Position numbers and translations under genes: made by a program. A DNA stretch of 64,000 bases from Coriaria nepalensis. Lineage: Eukaryota; Streptophyta; Magnoliopsida; Cucurbitales; Coriariaceae. Where the stretch lies: contig CP114481.1 in NCBI GenBank assembly GCA_027186245.1, positions 46,283,501 through 46,347,500 on the forward strand. Reading direction: 5' to 3'. Positions 23,201-37,068 of the stretch are shown piece by piece (the first letter of the stretch is position 1; every line of letters starts with the position of its first letter). The notes beneath the pieces are model-generated. The model had not been told where the DNA came from, ran no database searches, and saw only the letters and a list, made by a program, of their open reading frames with translations.

Positions 23201-24569
23201 AACTTGCAAATGATCAATGCAAGGAAAGTGTCCATTCGTTTAACCTTAAAATCATTCTAATGAGTCATTTCAAGTCAATATCTTCTTTCAAAGCAATTCG
23301 AACGAATTCTATTTTTTCACTACAAACACAAGTTTTGTGCATAACTTGCGAATGATCAATGCAAGGAAAGTGTGCATTCGCTTAACCTTAAAATCATTTC
23401 AATGAGTCATTTCAACTCAATATCTTCTTTCAAAGCAAGTCGAAGGCATTTTATTTTTGCACTATAAACACAAGTTTTGTGCATAACTTGAGAATGATCA
23501 ATGCAAGGAAAGTGTGCATTCGTTTAACCTTAAAATCATTTCAATGAGTCAGTCCAAGTCAATAACTTATTTCGAAGCAAGTCGAACGAATTCTATTTTT
23601 GTACTACAAACACAAGTTTTGTGCATAACTTGCAAATGATCAATGCAGGGAAAGTGTCCATTCGTTTAACCTTAAAATCATTTCAATGAGTCATTTCAAC
23701 TCAATATGTTCTTTCAAAGCAAGTCGATCGCATTCTATTTTTGGACTACAAACACAAGTTTTGTGCACAACTTGCAAATGATCAATGCAACGAAAATGTG
23801 CATTCGTTTAACCTTAAAATCATTTCAATGAGTCATTTCAACTCAATATCTTCTTTCAAACGAAGTCAAAGGCATTTTATTTTTGCACTACAAACACAAG
23901 TTTTGTGCATAACTTGCAAATGATCAATGCAACGAAAATGTGCATTCGTTTAACCTTAAAATCATTTCAATGAGTCATTTCAAGTCAATATCTTCTTTCA
24001 AAGCAAGTCGAACGCATTCTATTTTTGCACTACAAACACAAGTTTAGTGCATAACTTGCAAATGATCAATGCAAGGAAAGTGTGCATTCGTTTAACCTTA
24101 AAATCATTTCAATGAGTCATTTCAACTCAATATCTTCTTTCACAGGAAGTCAAAGGCATTTTATTTTTGCACTACAAACACAAGTTTTGTGCATAACTTG
24201 CAAATGATCAATGCAAGGAAAATGTGCATTCGTTTAACCTTAAAATCATTTCAATGAGTCATTTCAAGTCAATATCTTCTTTCAAAGCAAGTCGAACGCA
24301 TTCTATTTTTGCACTACAAACACAAGTTTTGTGCATAACTTGCAAATGATCAATGCAAGGAAAGTGTGCATTCGTTTAACCATAAAATCATTTCAATGAG
24401 TCAGTCCAAGTCCATAACTTATTTCAAAGCAAGTCGAACGCATTCTATTTTTGCACTACAAACACAAGTTTTGTGCATAAATTGCAAATGATCAATGCAA
24501 GGAATGTGTGCATTCTATTAACCTTGAAATCATTTCAATGAGTCATTTCAACTCAATATCTTCTTTCAA
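20297..24569. repeat. Heterogeneous satellite segment without a clear HOR
   Basis: About 30 monomers with many private changes: an inserted A in gcaaaggaaa near 20664, aacaaagcaaatc at 21211 (a degenerate D form), caaggggtc near 22264, atgacttgc near 22489, and gcacaacttgc near 22629 and 23766. Neighbouring monomers differ more than in the right-hand part of the window. A part of it, 23920-24479, recurs at 28039-28598. There is no gene; short open frames arise only where the recurring TAA in gcataac has mutated. Confidence 0.75.
23920..24479. repeat. Four-monomer block repeated 4.1 kb away (copy 1)
   Basis: It shares with 28039-28598 the rare words cacaggaagtcaaagg and cagtccaagtccataac, both at an offset of 4,119 bp (29 monomers plus one, the extra base being the 143-bp monomer at 25760). 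Single-base differences are seen, for example atcaatgc here and atcagtgc there. Confidence 0.65.
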
Positions 24570-25137
24570 AGCAATTCGAACGAATTCAATTTTTTCACTA
24601 CAAACACAACTTTTGTGCATAACTTGCAAATGATCAATGCAGGGAAAGTGTGCATTCGTTTAACCTTAAAATCATTTCAATGAGTCAGTCCAAGTCAATA
24701 ACTTATTTCGAAGCAAGTGGAACAAATTCTATTTTTGCACTACAAACACAAGTTTTGTGCATAACTTGCAAATGATCTATGCAAGGAAAGTGTGCATTCG
24801 TTTAACCTTAAAATCATTTCAATGAGTCAGTCCAAGTCAATAACTTATTTCAAAGCAAGTGGAACGAATTCTATTTTTGCACTACAAACACAGGTTTTGT
24901 GCATAACTTGCAAATGATCAATGCAAGGAAAGTGCGCATTCATTCAACCTTAAAATCATTTCAATGAGTCAGTCCAACTCAATAACTTATTTCAAAGCAA
25001 GTGGAAGAAATTCTATTTTTGCACTACAAACACAAGTTTTGTTCATAACTTGCAAATGATCAATGCAAGGAAAGTGTCCATTCGTTTAACCTTAAGATCA
25101 TTTCAATGAGTCATTTCAACTCAATATCTTCTTTCAA
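24570..25137. repeat. 4-mer tandem duplication, unit 1 (568 bp)
   Basis: Four monomers with the rare markers atgatctatg (24771), caggttttgt (24891), aagtgcgcattc, and gttcataact (25041). Each marker recurs exactly 568 bp later. The unit starts at a D-like monomer (caattcgaacgaattc) that lacks the extra base. Confidence 0.8.
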
Positions 25138-25705
25138 AGCAATTCGAACGAATTCTATTTTTTCACTACAAACACAACTTTTGTGCATAACTTGCAAATG
25201 ATCAATGCAAGGAAAGTGTGCATTCGTTTAACCTTAAAATCATTTCAATGAGTCAGTCCAAGTCAATAACTTATTTCGAAGCAAGTGGAACAAATTCTAT
25301 TTTTGCACTACAAACACAAGTTTTGTGCATAACTTGCAAATGATCTATGCAAGGAAAGTGTGCATTCGTTTAACCTTAAAATAATTTCAATGAGTCAGTC
25401 CAAGTCAATAACTTATTTCAAAGCAAGTGGAACGAATTCTATTTTTGCACTACAAACACAGGTTTTGTGCATAACTTGCAAATGATCAATGCAAGGAAAG
25501 TGCGCATTCGTTCAACCTTAAAATCATTTCAATGAGTCAGTCCAACTCAATAACTTATTTCAAAGCAAGTGGAAGAAATTCTATTTTTGCACTACAAACA
25601 CAAGTTTTGTTCATAACTTTCAAATGATCAATGCAAGGAAAGTGTCCATTCGTTTAAGCTTATGATCCTTTCAATGAGTCATTTCAACTCAATATCTTCT
25701 TTCAA
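25138..25705. repeat. 4-mer tandem duplication, unit 2 (568 bp)
   Basis: Direct copy of 24570-25137: atctat at 25343, caggtt at 25459 and gttcataact at 25609 are each 568 bp from their partners. The last monomer has decayed, with cgtttaagcttatgatcc near 25651-25668 in place of the usual gtttaaccttaaaatc. Confidence 0.8.
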
Positions 25706-28700
25706 AGCAATTCGAACGAATTCTATTTTTTCACTACAAACACAACTTTTGTGCATAACTAAGCAAATCATCAATGCAAGGAAAGTGTGCATTCGCTTAA
25801 CCTTAAAATCATTTCAATGAGTCATTTCAACTCAATATCTTCTTTCAAAGCAATTCGAGCGAATTCTATTTTTGCACTACAAACACAAGTTTTGTGCATA
25901 ACTTGCAAATGATCAATGCAAGGAAAGTGTGCATTCGTTTAACCTTAAAATCATTTCAATGAGTTATTTCAAGTCAATATCTTCTTTCAAAGCAAGACGA
26001 ACGAATTCTAGTTTTGCACTACCGACACAACTTTTGTGCATAACTTGCAACTGATCATTGCAAGGAAAGTGTGCATTCGTTTAACCTTAAAATCATTTCA
26101 ATGAGTCATTTCAAGTCAATATCTTCTTTCAAAGCAATTCGAACGAATTCTATTTTTGCACTACAAACACAAGTTTTGTGCATAACTTGCAAATGATCAA
26201 TGCAAGGAAAGTGTGCATTCGTTTAACCTTAAAATCATTTCAATGAGTCATTTCAAGTCAATAACTTATTTCAAAGCAAGTCGAACGCATTCTATTTTTG
26301 CGCTACAAACACAAGTTTTGGGCATAACTTGCAAATGATCATTGCAAGGAAAGTGTGCATTCGTTTAACCTTAAAATCATTTCAATGAGTCATTTCAACT
26401 CAATATCTTCTTTCAAAGCAAGTCGAAGGCATTTTATTTTTGCACTACAAACACAAGTTTTGTGCATAACTTGCACATGATCAATGCAAGGAAAGTGTGC
26501 ATTCGTTTAATCTTAAAATCATTTCAATGAGTCATTTCAAGTCAATATCTTCTTTCAAAGCAAGTCGAACGCATTCTATTTTTGCACTACAAACACAAGT
26601 TTAGTGCATAACTTGCAAATGATCAATGCAAGGAAAGTGTGCATTCGTTTAACCTTAAAATCATTTCAATGAGTCATTTCAAGTCAATATCTTCTTTCAA
26701 AGCAAGTCGAACGCATTCTATTTTTGCACTTCAAAAACAAGGTTGCTGCATAACTTGCAAATGATCAATGCAAGGAAAGTGTGCATTCGTTTAACCTTAA
26801 AATCATTTCAATGAGTTATTTCAAGTCAATATCTTCTTTCAAAGCAAGACGAACGAATTCTTGTTTTGCACTACAGACACAACTTTTGTGCATAACTTGC
26901 AACTGATCATTGCAAGGAAAGTGTGCAGTCGTTTAACCTTAAAATCATTTCAATGAGTCATTTCAAGTCAATATCTTCTTTCAAAGCAATTCGAACGAAT
27001 TCTATTTTTGCACTACAAACACAAGTTTTGTGCATAACTTGCAAATGATCAATGCAAGGAAAGTGTGCATTCGTTTAACCTTAAAATCATTTCAATGAGT
27101 CATTTCAAGTCAATAACTTATTTCAAAGCAAGTCGAACGCATTCTATTTTTTCACTACAAACAAAAGTTTTGTGCATAACTTGCAAATGATCAATGCAAC
27201 GAAAATGTGCATTCGTTTAACCTTAAAATCATTTCAATGAGTCATTTCAAGTCAATATCTTCTTTCAAAGCAAGTCGAACGCATTCTATTTTTGCACTAC
27301 AAACACAAGTTTAGTGCATAACTTGCAAATGATCAATGCAAGGAAAGTGTGCATTCGTTTAACCTTAAAATCATTTCAATGAGTCATTTCAAGTCAATAT
27401 CTTCTTTTAAAGCAATTCGAGCGAATTCTATTTTTGCACTACAAACACAAGTGTTGTGCATAACTTGCAAATGATCAATGCAAGGAAAGTGTGCATTCGT
27501 TTAAACTTAAAATCATTTCAATGAGTCATTTCAACTCAATATCTTCTTTCAAAGCAAGTCGAAGGCATTTTATTTTTGCACTACAAACACAAGTTTTGTG
27601 CATAACTTGCAAATGATCAATGCAAGGAAAGGGTGCATTCGTTTAATCTTAAAATCATTTCAATGAGTCATTTCAAGTCAATATCTTCTTTCAAAGCAAG
27701 TCGAACGCATTCTATTTTTGCACTACAAACACAAGTTTAGTGCATAACTTGCAAATGATCAATGCAAGGAAAGTGTGCATTCGTTTAGCCTTAAAATCAT
27801 TTCAATCAGTCATTTCAAGTCAATATCTTCTTTCAAAGCAAGTCGAACGCATTCTATTTTTGCACTACAAACACAAGTTTTGTGCATAACTTGCAAATGA
27901 TCAATGCAAAGAAAGTGTGCATTCGTTTAACCTTAAAATCATTTCAATGAGTCATTTCAAGTCAATAACTTATTTCAAAGCAAGTCGAACGCATTCTATT
28001 TTTGCACTACAAACAAAAGTTTTGTGCATAACTTGCAAATGATCAATGCAACGAAAATGTGCATTCGTTTAACCTTAAAATCATTTCAATGAGTCATTTC
28101 AAGTCAATATCTTCTTTCAAAGCAAGTCGAACGCATTCTATTTTTGCACTACAAACACAAGTTTAGTGCATAACTTGCAAATGATCAATGCAAGGAAAGT
28201 GTGCATTCGTTTAACCTTAAAATCATTTCAATGAGTCATTTCAACTCAATATCTTCTTTCACAGGAAGTCAAAGGCATTTTATTTTTGCACTACAAACAC
28301 AAGTTTTGTGCATAACTTGCAAATGATCAGTGCAAGGAAAATGTGCATTCGTTTAACCTTAAAATCATTTCAATGAGTCATTTCAAGTCAATATCTTCTT
28401 TCAAAGCAAGTCGATCGCATTCTATTTTTGCACTACAAACACAAGTTTTGTGCATAACTTGCAAATGATCAATGCAAGGAAAGTGTGCATTCGTTTAACC
28501 ATAAAATCATTTCAATGAGTCAGTCCAAGTCCATAACTTATTTCAAAGCAAGTCGAACGCATTCTATTTTTGCACTACAAACACAAGTTTTGTGCATAAC
28601 TTGCAAATGATCAATGCAAGGAAAGTGCGCATTCGTTTAACCTTAAAATCATTTCAATGAGTCAGTCCAACTCGATAACTTATTTCAAAGCAAGTGGAAG

Positions 28701-31700
28701 AAATTCTATTTTTGCACTACAAACACAAGTTTTGTGCATAACTTGCAAATGATCAATGCAAGGAAAGTGTCCATTCGTTTAACCTTAAAATCATTTCAAT
28801 GAGTCATTTCAACTCAATATCTTCTTTCAAAGCAATTCGAACGAATTCTATTTTTTCACTACAAACACAACTTTTGTGCATAACTAAGCAAATCATCAAT
28901 GCAAGGAAAGTGTGCATTCGCTTAACCTTAAAATCATTTCATTGAGTCATTTCAACTCATTATCTTCTTTCAAAGCAAGTCGAAGGCATTTTATTTTTGC
29001 ACTACAAACACAAGTTTTGTGCATAACTTGCAAATGATCAATGCAAGGAAAGTGTGCATTCGTTTAATCTTAAAATCATTTCAATGAGTCATTTCAAGTC
29101 AATAACTTATTTCAAAGCAAGTCGAACGCATTCTATTTTTGCGCTACAAACACAAGTTTTGTGCATAACTTGCAAATGATCAATGCAAGGAAAGTGTGCA
29201 TTCGTTTAACCTTAAAATCATTTCAATGAGTTATTTCAAGTCAATATCTTCTTTCAAAGCAAGACGAACGAATTCTAGTTTTGCACTACAGACACAACTT
29301 TTGTGCATAACTTGCAACTGATCATTGCAAGGAAAGTGTGCATTCGTTTAACCTTAAAATCATTTCAATGAGTCATTTCAAGTCAATATCTTCTTTCAAA
29401 GCAATTCGAACGAATTCTATTTTTGCACTACAAACACAAGTTTTGTGCATAACTTGCAAATGATCAATGCAAGGAAAGTGTGCATTCGTTTAACCTTAAA
29501 ATCATTTCAATGAGTTATTTCAAGTCAATAACTTATTTCAAAGCAAGACGAACGAATTCTAGTTTTGCACTACAGACACAACTTTTGTGCATAACTTGCA
29601 AATGATCATTGCAAGGAAAGTGTGCATTCGTTTAACCTTAAAATCATTTCAATGAGTCATTTCAAGTCAATATCTTCTTTCAAAGCAATTCGAACGAATT
29701 CTATTTTTGCATTACAAACACAAGTTTTGGGCATAACTTGCAAATGATCAATGCAAGGAAAGTGTGCATTCGTTTAATCTTAAAATCATTTCAATGAGTC
29801 ATTTCAAGTCAATAACTTATTTCAAAGCAAGTCGAACGCATTCTATTTTTGCGCTACAAACACAAGTTTTGTGCATAACTTGCAAATGATCAATGCAAGG
29901 AAAGTGTGCATTCGTTTAACCTTAAAATCATTTCAATGAGTTATTTCAAGTCAATATCTTCTTTCAAAGCAAGACGAACGAATTCTAGTTTTGCACTACA
30001 GACACAACTTTTGTGCATAACTTGCAACTGATCATTGCAAGGAAAGTGTGCATTCGTTTAACCTTAAAATCATTTCAATGAGTCATTTCAAGTCAATATC
30101 TTCTTTCAAAGCAATTCGAACGAATTCTATTTTTGCACTACAAACACAAGTTTTGGGCATAACTTGCAAATGATCAATGCAAGGAAAGTGTGCATTCGTT
30201 TAATCTTAAAATCATTTCAATGAGTCATTTCAAGTCAATAACTTATTTCAAAGCAAGTCGAACGCATTCTATTTTTGCGCTACAAACACAAGTTTTGTGC
30301 ATAACTTGCAAATGATCAATGCAAGGAGAGTGTGCATTCGTTTAACCTTAAAATCATTTCAATGAGTCATTTCAAGTCAATATCTTCTTTCAAAGCAAGT
30401 CGAACGCATTCTATTTTTGCGCTACAAACACAAGTTTTGTGCATAACTTGCAAATGATCAATGCAAGGAAAGTGTGCATTCGTTTAACCTTAAAATCATT
30501 TCAATGAGTCATTTCAACTCAATATCTTCTTTCAAAGCAATTCGAACGAATTCTATTTTTTCACTACAAACACAACTTTTGTGCATAACTAAGCAAATCA
30601 TCAATGCAAGGAAAGTGTGCATTCGCTTAACCTTAAAATCATTTCAATGAGTCATTTCAACTCATTATCTTCTTTCAAAGCAAGTCGAAGGCATTTTATT
30701 TTTGCACTACAAACACAAGTTTTGTGCATAACTTGCAAATGATCAATGCAAGGAAAGTGTGCATTCGTTTAATCTTAAAATCATTTCAATGAGTCATTTC
30801 AAGTCAATAACTTATTTCAAAGCAAGACGAACGAATTCTTGTTTTGCACTACAGACACAACTTTTGTGCATAACTTGCAAATGATCATTGCAAGGAAAGT
30901 GTGCATTCATTTAACCTTAAAATCATTTCAATGAGTCATTTCAAGTCAATAACTTATTTCAAAGCAAGTCGAACGAATTCTATTTTTGCACTACAAACAC
31001 AAGTTTTGTGCATAACTTGCAAATGATCAATGCAAGGAAAGTGTGCATTCGTTTAACCTTAAAATCAATTCAATGAGTCATTTCAAGTCAATAACTTATT
31101 TCAAAGCAAGTCGAACGGATTCTATTTTTGCGCTACAAACACAAGTTTTGTGCATAACTTGCAAATGATCATTGCAAGGAAAGTGTGCATTCGTTTAACC
31201 TTAAAATCATTTCAATGAGTCATTTCAAGTCAATATCTTCTTTCAAAGCAATTCGAACGAATTCTATTTTTGCACTACAAACACAAGTTTTGTGCATAAC
31301 TTGCAAATGATCAATGCAAGGAAAGTGTGCATTCATTTAACCTTAAAATCATTTCAATGAGTCATTTCAAGTCAATAACTTATTTCAAAGCAAGTCGAAC
31401 GAATTCTATTTTTGCACTACAAACACAAGTTTTGTGCATAACTTGCAAATGATCAATGCAAGGAAAGTGTGCATTCGTTTAACCTTAAAATCAATTCAAT
31501 GAGTCATTTCAAGTCAATAACTTATTTCAAAGCAAGTCGAACGGATTCTATTTTTGCGCTACAAACACAAGTTTTGTGCATAATTTGCAAATGATCAATG
31601 CAAGGAAAGTGTGCATTCGTTTAACCTTAAAATCATTTCAATGAGTTATTTCAAGTCAATATCTTCTTTCAAAGCAAGACGAACGAATTCTAGTTTTGCA

Positions 31701-33234
31701 CTACAGACACAAGTTTTGTGCATAACTTGCAAATGATCAATGCAAGGAAAGTATGCATTCGTTTAACCTTAAAATCATTTCAATGAGTTATTTCAAGTCA
31801 ATATCTTCTTTCAAAGCAAGACGAACGAATTCCAGTTTTGCACTACAGACACAACTTTTGTGCATAACTTGCAACTGATCATTGCAAGGAAAGTGTGCAT
31901 TCGTTTAACCTTAAAATCATTTCAATGAGTCATTTCAAGTCAATATCTTCTTTCAAAGCAATTCGAACGAATTCTATTTTTGCACTACAAACACAAGTTT
32001 TGTGCATAACTTGCAAATGATCAATGCAAGGAAAGTGTGCATTCGTTTAACCTTAAAATCATTTCAATGAGTCATTTCAAGTCAATAACTTATTTCAAAG
32101 CAAGTCGAACGGATTCTATTTTTGCGCTACAAACACAAGTTTTGTGCATAACTTGCAAATGATCAATGCAAGGAAAGTGTGCATTCGTTTAACCTTAAAA
32201 TCATTTCAATGAGTTATTTCAAGTCAATATCTTCTTTCAAAGCAAGACGAACGAATTCTAGTTTTGCACTACAGACACAACTTTTGTGCATAACTTGCAA
32301 ATGATCATTGCAAGGAAAGTGTGCATTCGTTTAACCTTAAAATCATTTCAATGAGTCATTTCAAGTCAATAACTTATTTCAAAGCAAGTCGAACGCATTC
32401 TATTTTTGCGCTACAAACACAAGTTTTGTGCATAACTTGCAAATGATCAATGCAAGGAAAGTGTGCATTCGTTTAACCTTAAAATCATTTCAATGAGTTA
32501 TTTCAAGTCAATATCTTCTTTCAAAGCAAGACGAACGAATTCTAGTTTTGCACTACAGACACAACTTTTTTGCATAACTTGCAAATGATCATTGCAAGGA
32601 AAGTGTGCATTCGTTTAACCTTAAAATCATTTCAATGAGTCATTTCAAGTCAATAACTTATTTCAAAGCAAGTCGAACGCATTCTATTTTTGCGCTACAA
32701 ACACAAGTTTTGTGCATAACTTGCGAATGATCAATGCAAGGAAAGTGTGCATTCGTTTAACCTTAAAATCATTTCAATGAGTTATTTCAAGTCAATATCT
32801 TCTTTCAAAGCAAGACGAACGAATTCTAGTTTTGCACTACAGACACAACTTTTGTGCATAACTTGCAAATGATCATTGCAAGGAAAGTGTGCATTCGTTT
32901 AACCTTAAAATCATTTCAATGAGTCATTTCAAGTCAATATCTTCTTTCAAAGCAATTCGAACGAATTCTATTTTTGCACTACAAACACACGTTTTGTGCA
33001 TAACTTGCAAATGATCAATGCAAGGAAAGTGTGCATTCGTTTAACCGTAAAATCATTTCAATGGGTCATTTCAAGTCAATAACTTATTTCAAAGCAAGTC
33101 GAACGCATTCTATTTTTGCGCTACAAACACAAGTTTTGTGCATAACTTGCAAATGATCAATGCAAGGAAAGTGTGCATTCGTTTAACCTTAAAATCATTT
33201 CAATGAGTTATTTCAAGTCAATATATTCTTTCAA
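25706..33234. repeat. Transition into trimeric A-B-C satellite order
   Basis: The A, B and C variants appear repeatedly, often in that order (426 bp). Marker ctgatcattgc of A occurs at 26051, 26903, 29318, 30028 and 31875, at whole-monomer spacings (for example 852 and 710 bp). D monomers lie at 25760, 28885 and 30590 (taag position). An E-G-H run at 26417-26842 is an isolated piece of the later 7-mer. Around 31061-31531 the words aaaatcaatt and tcgaacggat each recur 426 bp apart, a trimer duplication. No gene is visible. Confidence 0.75.
28039..28598. repeat. Four-monomer block repeated from 23920-24479 (copy 2)
   Basis: Partner of 23920-24479 with at least two private base changes (atcagtgc near 28326 and cgatcgcattc near 28414). 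The block is embedded in surroundings of a different HOR type, which suggests a segmental copy and not simple adjacent amplification. Confidence 0.65.
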
Positions 33235-34228
33235 AGCAAGACGAATGAATTCTAGTTTTGCACTACAGACACAACTTTTGTGCATAACTTGCAAATGATC
33301 ATTGCAAGGAAAGTGTGCATTCGTTTAACCATAAAATCATTTCAATGAGTCATTTCAAGTCAATATCTTCTTTCAAAGCAATTCGAACGAATTCTATTTT
33401 TGCACTACAAACACAAGTGTTGTGCATAACTTGCAAATGATCAATGCAAGGAAAGTGTGCATTCGTTTAACCTTAAAATCATTTCAATGAGTCATTTCAA
33501 CTCAATATCTTCTTTCAAAGCAAGTCGAACGCATTCTATTTTTGCACTACAAACACAAGTTTTGTGCATAACTTGCAAATGATCAATGCAAGGAAAGAGT
33601 GCATTCGTTTAAACTTAAAATCATTTCAATGAGTCATTTCAACTCATTATCTTCTTTCAAAGCAAGTCGAAGGCATTTTATTTTTGCACTACAAACACAA
33701 GTTTTGTGCATAACTTGCAAATGATCAATGCAAGGAAAGTGTGCATTCGTTTAATCTTAAAATCATTTCAATGAGTCATTTCAAGTCAATATCTTCTTTC
33801 AAAGCAAGTCGAACGCATTCTATTTTTGCACTACAAACACAAGTTTAGTGCATAACTTGCAAATGATCAATGCAAGTAAAGTGTGCATTCGTTTAACCTT
33901 AAAATCATTTCAATGAGTCATTTCAAGTCAATATCTTCTTTCAAAGCAAGTCGAACGCATTCTATTTTTGCACTACAAAAACAAGGTTGCTGCATAACTT
34001 GCAAATGATCAATGCAAGGAAAGTGTGCATTCGTTTAAACTTAAAATCATTTCAATGAGTCATTTCAACTCAATATCTTCTTTCAAAGCAATTCGAACGT
34101 ATTCTATTTTTTCACTACAAACACAACTTTTGTGCATAACTTGCAAATGATCAATGCATGGAAAGTGTGCATTCGTTTAACCTTAAAATCATTTCAATGA
34201 GTTATTTCAAGTCAATATCTTCTTTCAA
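33235..34228. repeat. 7-mer HOR unit (994 bp), copy 1
   Basis: Seven monomers in the order A (gacgaatgaattc), B (aagtgttgtgc), F (gaaagagtgc), E (ctcattatc with gaaggcatttta), G (agtttagtgc), H (ggttgctgc at 33985), D' (gaacgtattc with ttttttcac). The same order and markers recur at 35081, 36075 and 49999. Boundaries are placed at agcaag starts. Confidence 0.85.
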
Positions 34229-35080
34229 AGCAAGACGAACGAATTCTAGTTTTGCACTACAGACACAACTTTTGTGCATAACTTGCAAATGATCATTGCA
34301 AGGAAAGTGTGCATTCGTTTAACCGTAAAATCATTTCAATGAGTCATTTCAAGTCAATATCTTCTTTCAAAGCAAGTCGAACGCATTCTATTTTTGCGCT
34401 ACAAACACAAGTTTTGTGCATAACTTGCAAATGATTAATGCAAGGAAAGTGTGCATTCGTTTAACCTTAAAATCATTTCAATGAGTTATTTCAAGTCAAT
34501 ATCTTCTTTCAAAGCAAGACGAACGAATTCTAGTTTTGCACTACAGACACAACTTTTGTGCATAACTTGCAAATGATCATTGCAAGGAAAGTGTGCATTC
34601 GTTTAACCTTAAAATCATTTCAATGAGTCATTTCAAGTCAATAACTTATTTCAAAGCAAGTCGAACGCATTCTATTTTTGCGTTACAAACACAAGTTTTG
34701 TGCATAACTTGCAAATGATCAATGCAAGGAAAGTGTGCATTCGTTTAACCTTAAAATCATTTCAATGAGTTATTTCAAGTCAATATCTTCTTTCAAAGCA
34801 AGACGAACGAATTCTAGTTTTGCACTACAGACACAACTTTTTTGCATAACTTGCAAATGATCATTGCAAGGAAAGTGTGCATTCGTTTAACCTTAAAATC
34901 ATTTCAATGAGTCATTTCAAGTCAATAACTTATTTCAAAGCAAGTCGAACGCATTCTATTTTTGCGCTACAAACACAAGTTTTGTGCATAACTTGCAAAT
35001 GATCAATGCAAGGAAAGTGTGCATTCGTTTAACCTTAAAATCATTTCAATGAGTTATTTCAAGTCAATATCTTCTTTCAA
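34229..35080. repeat. Six-monomer A/C insert between 7-mer units
   Basis: Six monomers (852 bp) alternating A-type (tagttttgcactacagac, atcattgc) and C-type (gcgctac or gcgttac) copies separate the first 7-mer unit from the second. One A copy has acaacttttttgc, as does a copy near 32566, linking it to the trimer region upstream. Confidence 0.75.
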
Positions 35081-36074
35081 AGCAAGACGAATGAATTCTA
35101 GTTTTGCACTACAGACACAACTTTTGTGCATAACTTGCAAATGATCATTGCAAGGAAAGTGTGCATTCGTTTAACCATAAAATCATTTCAATGAGTCATT
35201 TCAAGTCAATATCTTCTTTCAAAGCAATTCGAACGAATTCTATTTTTGCACTACAAACACAAGTGTTGTGCATAACTTGCAAATGATCAATGCAAGGAAA
35301 GTGTGCATTCGTTTAACCTTAAAATCATTTCAATGAGTCATTTCAACTCAATATCTTCTTTCAAAGCAAGTCGAACGCATTCTATTTTTGCACTACAAAC
35401 ACAAGTTTTGTGCATAACTTGCAAATGATCAATGCAAGGAAAGAGTGCATTCGTTTAAACTTAAAATCATTTCAATGAGTCATTTCAACTCATTATCTTC
35501 TTTCAAAGCAAGTCGAAGGCATTTTATTTTTGCACTACAAACACAAGTTTTGTGCATAACTTGCAAATGATCAATGCAAGGAAAGTGTGCATTCGTTTAA
35601 TCTTAAAATCATTTCAATGAGTCATTTTAAGTCAATATCTTCTTTCAAAGCAAGTCGAACGCATTCTATTTTTGCACTACAAACACAAGTTTAGTGCATA
35701 ACTTGCGAATGATCAATGCAAGGAAAGTGTGCATTCGTTTAACCTTAAAATCATTTCAATGAGTCATTTCAAGTCAATATCTTCTTTCAAAGCAAGTCGA
35801 ACGCATTCTATTTTTGCACTACAAAAACAAGGTTGCTGCATAACTTGCAAATGATCAATGCAAGGAAAGTGTGCATTCGTTTAAACTTAAAATCATTTCA
35901 ATGAGTCATTTCAACTCAATATCTTCTTTCAAAGCAATTCGAACGTATTCTATTTTTTCACTACAAACACAACTTTTGTGCATACCTTGCAAATGATCAA
36001 TGCAAGGAAAGTGTGCATTCGTTTAACCTTAAAATCATTTCAATGAGTTATTTCAAGTCAATATCTTCTTTCAA
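35081..36074. repeat. 7-mer HOR unit (994 bp), copy 2
   Basis: Same monomer order as 33235-34228, with ggttgc at 35831. It shares private changes attttaagtc, acttgcgaatg and gcataccttgc with the next unit but not with copy 1, so copies 2 and 3 are the closest relatives. Confidence 0.88.
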
Positions 36075-37068
36075 AGCAAGACGAATGAATTCTAGTTTTG
36101 CACTACAGACACAACTTTTGTGCATAACTTGCAAATGATCATTGCAAGGAAAGTGTGCATTCGTTTAACCATAAAATCATTTCAATGAGTCATTTCAAGT
36201 CAATATCTTCTTTCAAAGCAATTCGAACGAATTCTATTTTTGCACTACAAACACAAGTGTTGTGCATAACTTGCAAATGATCAATGCAAGGAAAGTGTGC
36301 ATTCGTTTAACCTTAAAATCATTTCAATGAGTCATTTCAACTCAATATCTTCTTTCAAAGCAAGTCGAACGCATTCTATTTTTGCACTACAAACACAAGT
36401 TTTGTGCATAACTTGCAAATGATCAATGCAAGGAAAGAGTGCATTCGTTTAAACTTAAAATCATTTCAATGAGTCATTTCAACTCATTATCTTCTTTCAA
36501 AGCAAGTCGAAGGCATTTTATTTTTGCACTACAAACACAAGTTTTGTGCATAACTTGCAAATGATCAATGCAAGGAAAGTGTGCATTCGTTTAATCTTAA
36601 AATCATTTCAATGAGTCATTTTAAGTCAATATCTTCTTTCAAAGCAAGTCGAACGCATTCTATTTTTGCACTACAAACACAAGTTTAGTGCATAACTTGC
36701 GAATGATCAATGCAAGGAAAGTGTGCATTCGTTTAACCTTAAAATCATTTCAATGAGTCATTTCAAGTCAATATCTTCTTTCAAAGCAAGTCGAACGCAT
36801 TCTATTTTTGCACTACAAAAACAAGGTTGCTGCATAACTTGCAAATGATCAATGCAAGGAAAGTGTGCATTCGTTTAAACTTAAAATCATTTCAATGAGT
36901 CATTTCAACTCAATATCTTCTTTCAAAGCAATTCGAACGTATTCTATTTTTTCACTACAAACACAACTTTTGTGCATACCTTGCAAATGATCAATGCAAG
37001 GAAAGTGTGCATTCGTTTAACCTTAAAATCATTTCAATGAGTTATTTCAAGTCAATATCTTCTTTCAA
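36075..37068. repeat. 7-mer HOR unit (994 bp), copy 3
   Basis: Immediate tandem copy of 35081-36074; ggttgc at 36825 is exactly 994 bp from 35831. The two units share all the rare changes I checked. This is the cleanest adjacent HOR pair in the window. Confidence 0.88.

Noticed and set aside
22605..23923. Two 60-codon open frames at 22605-22787 and 23741-23923
   Set aside because: Both follow from gcacaac replacing gcataac, which removes a TAA. They begin at TTG- or equivalent non-ATG codons within the repeat and resemble each other only because the monomers do.
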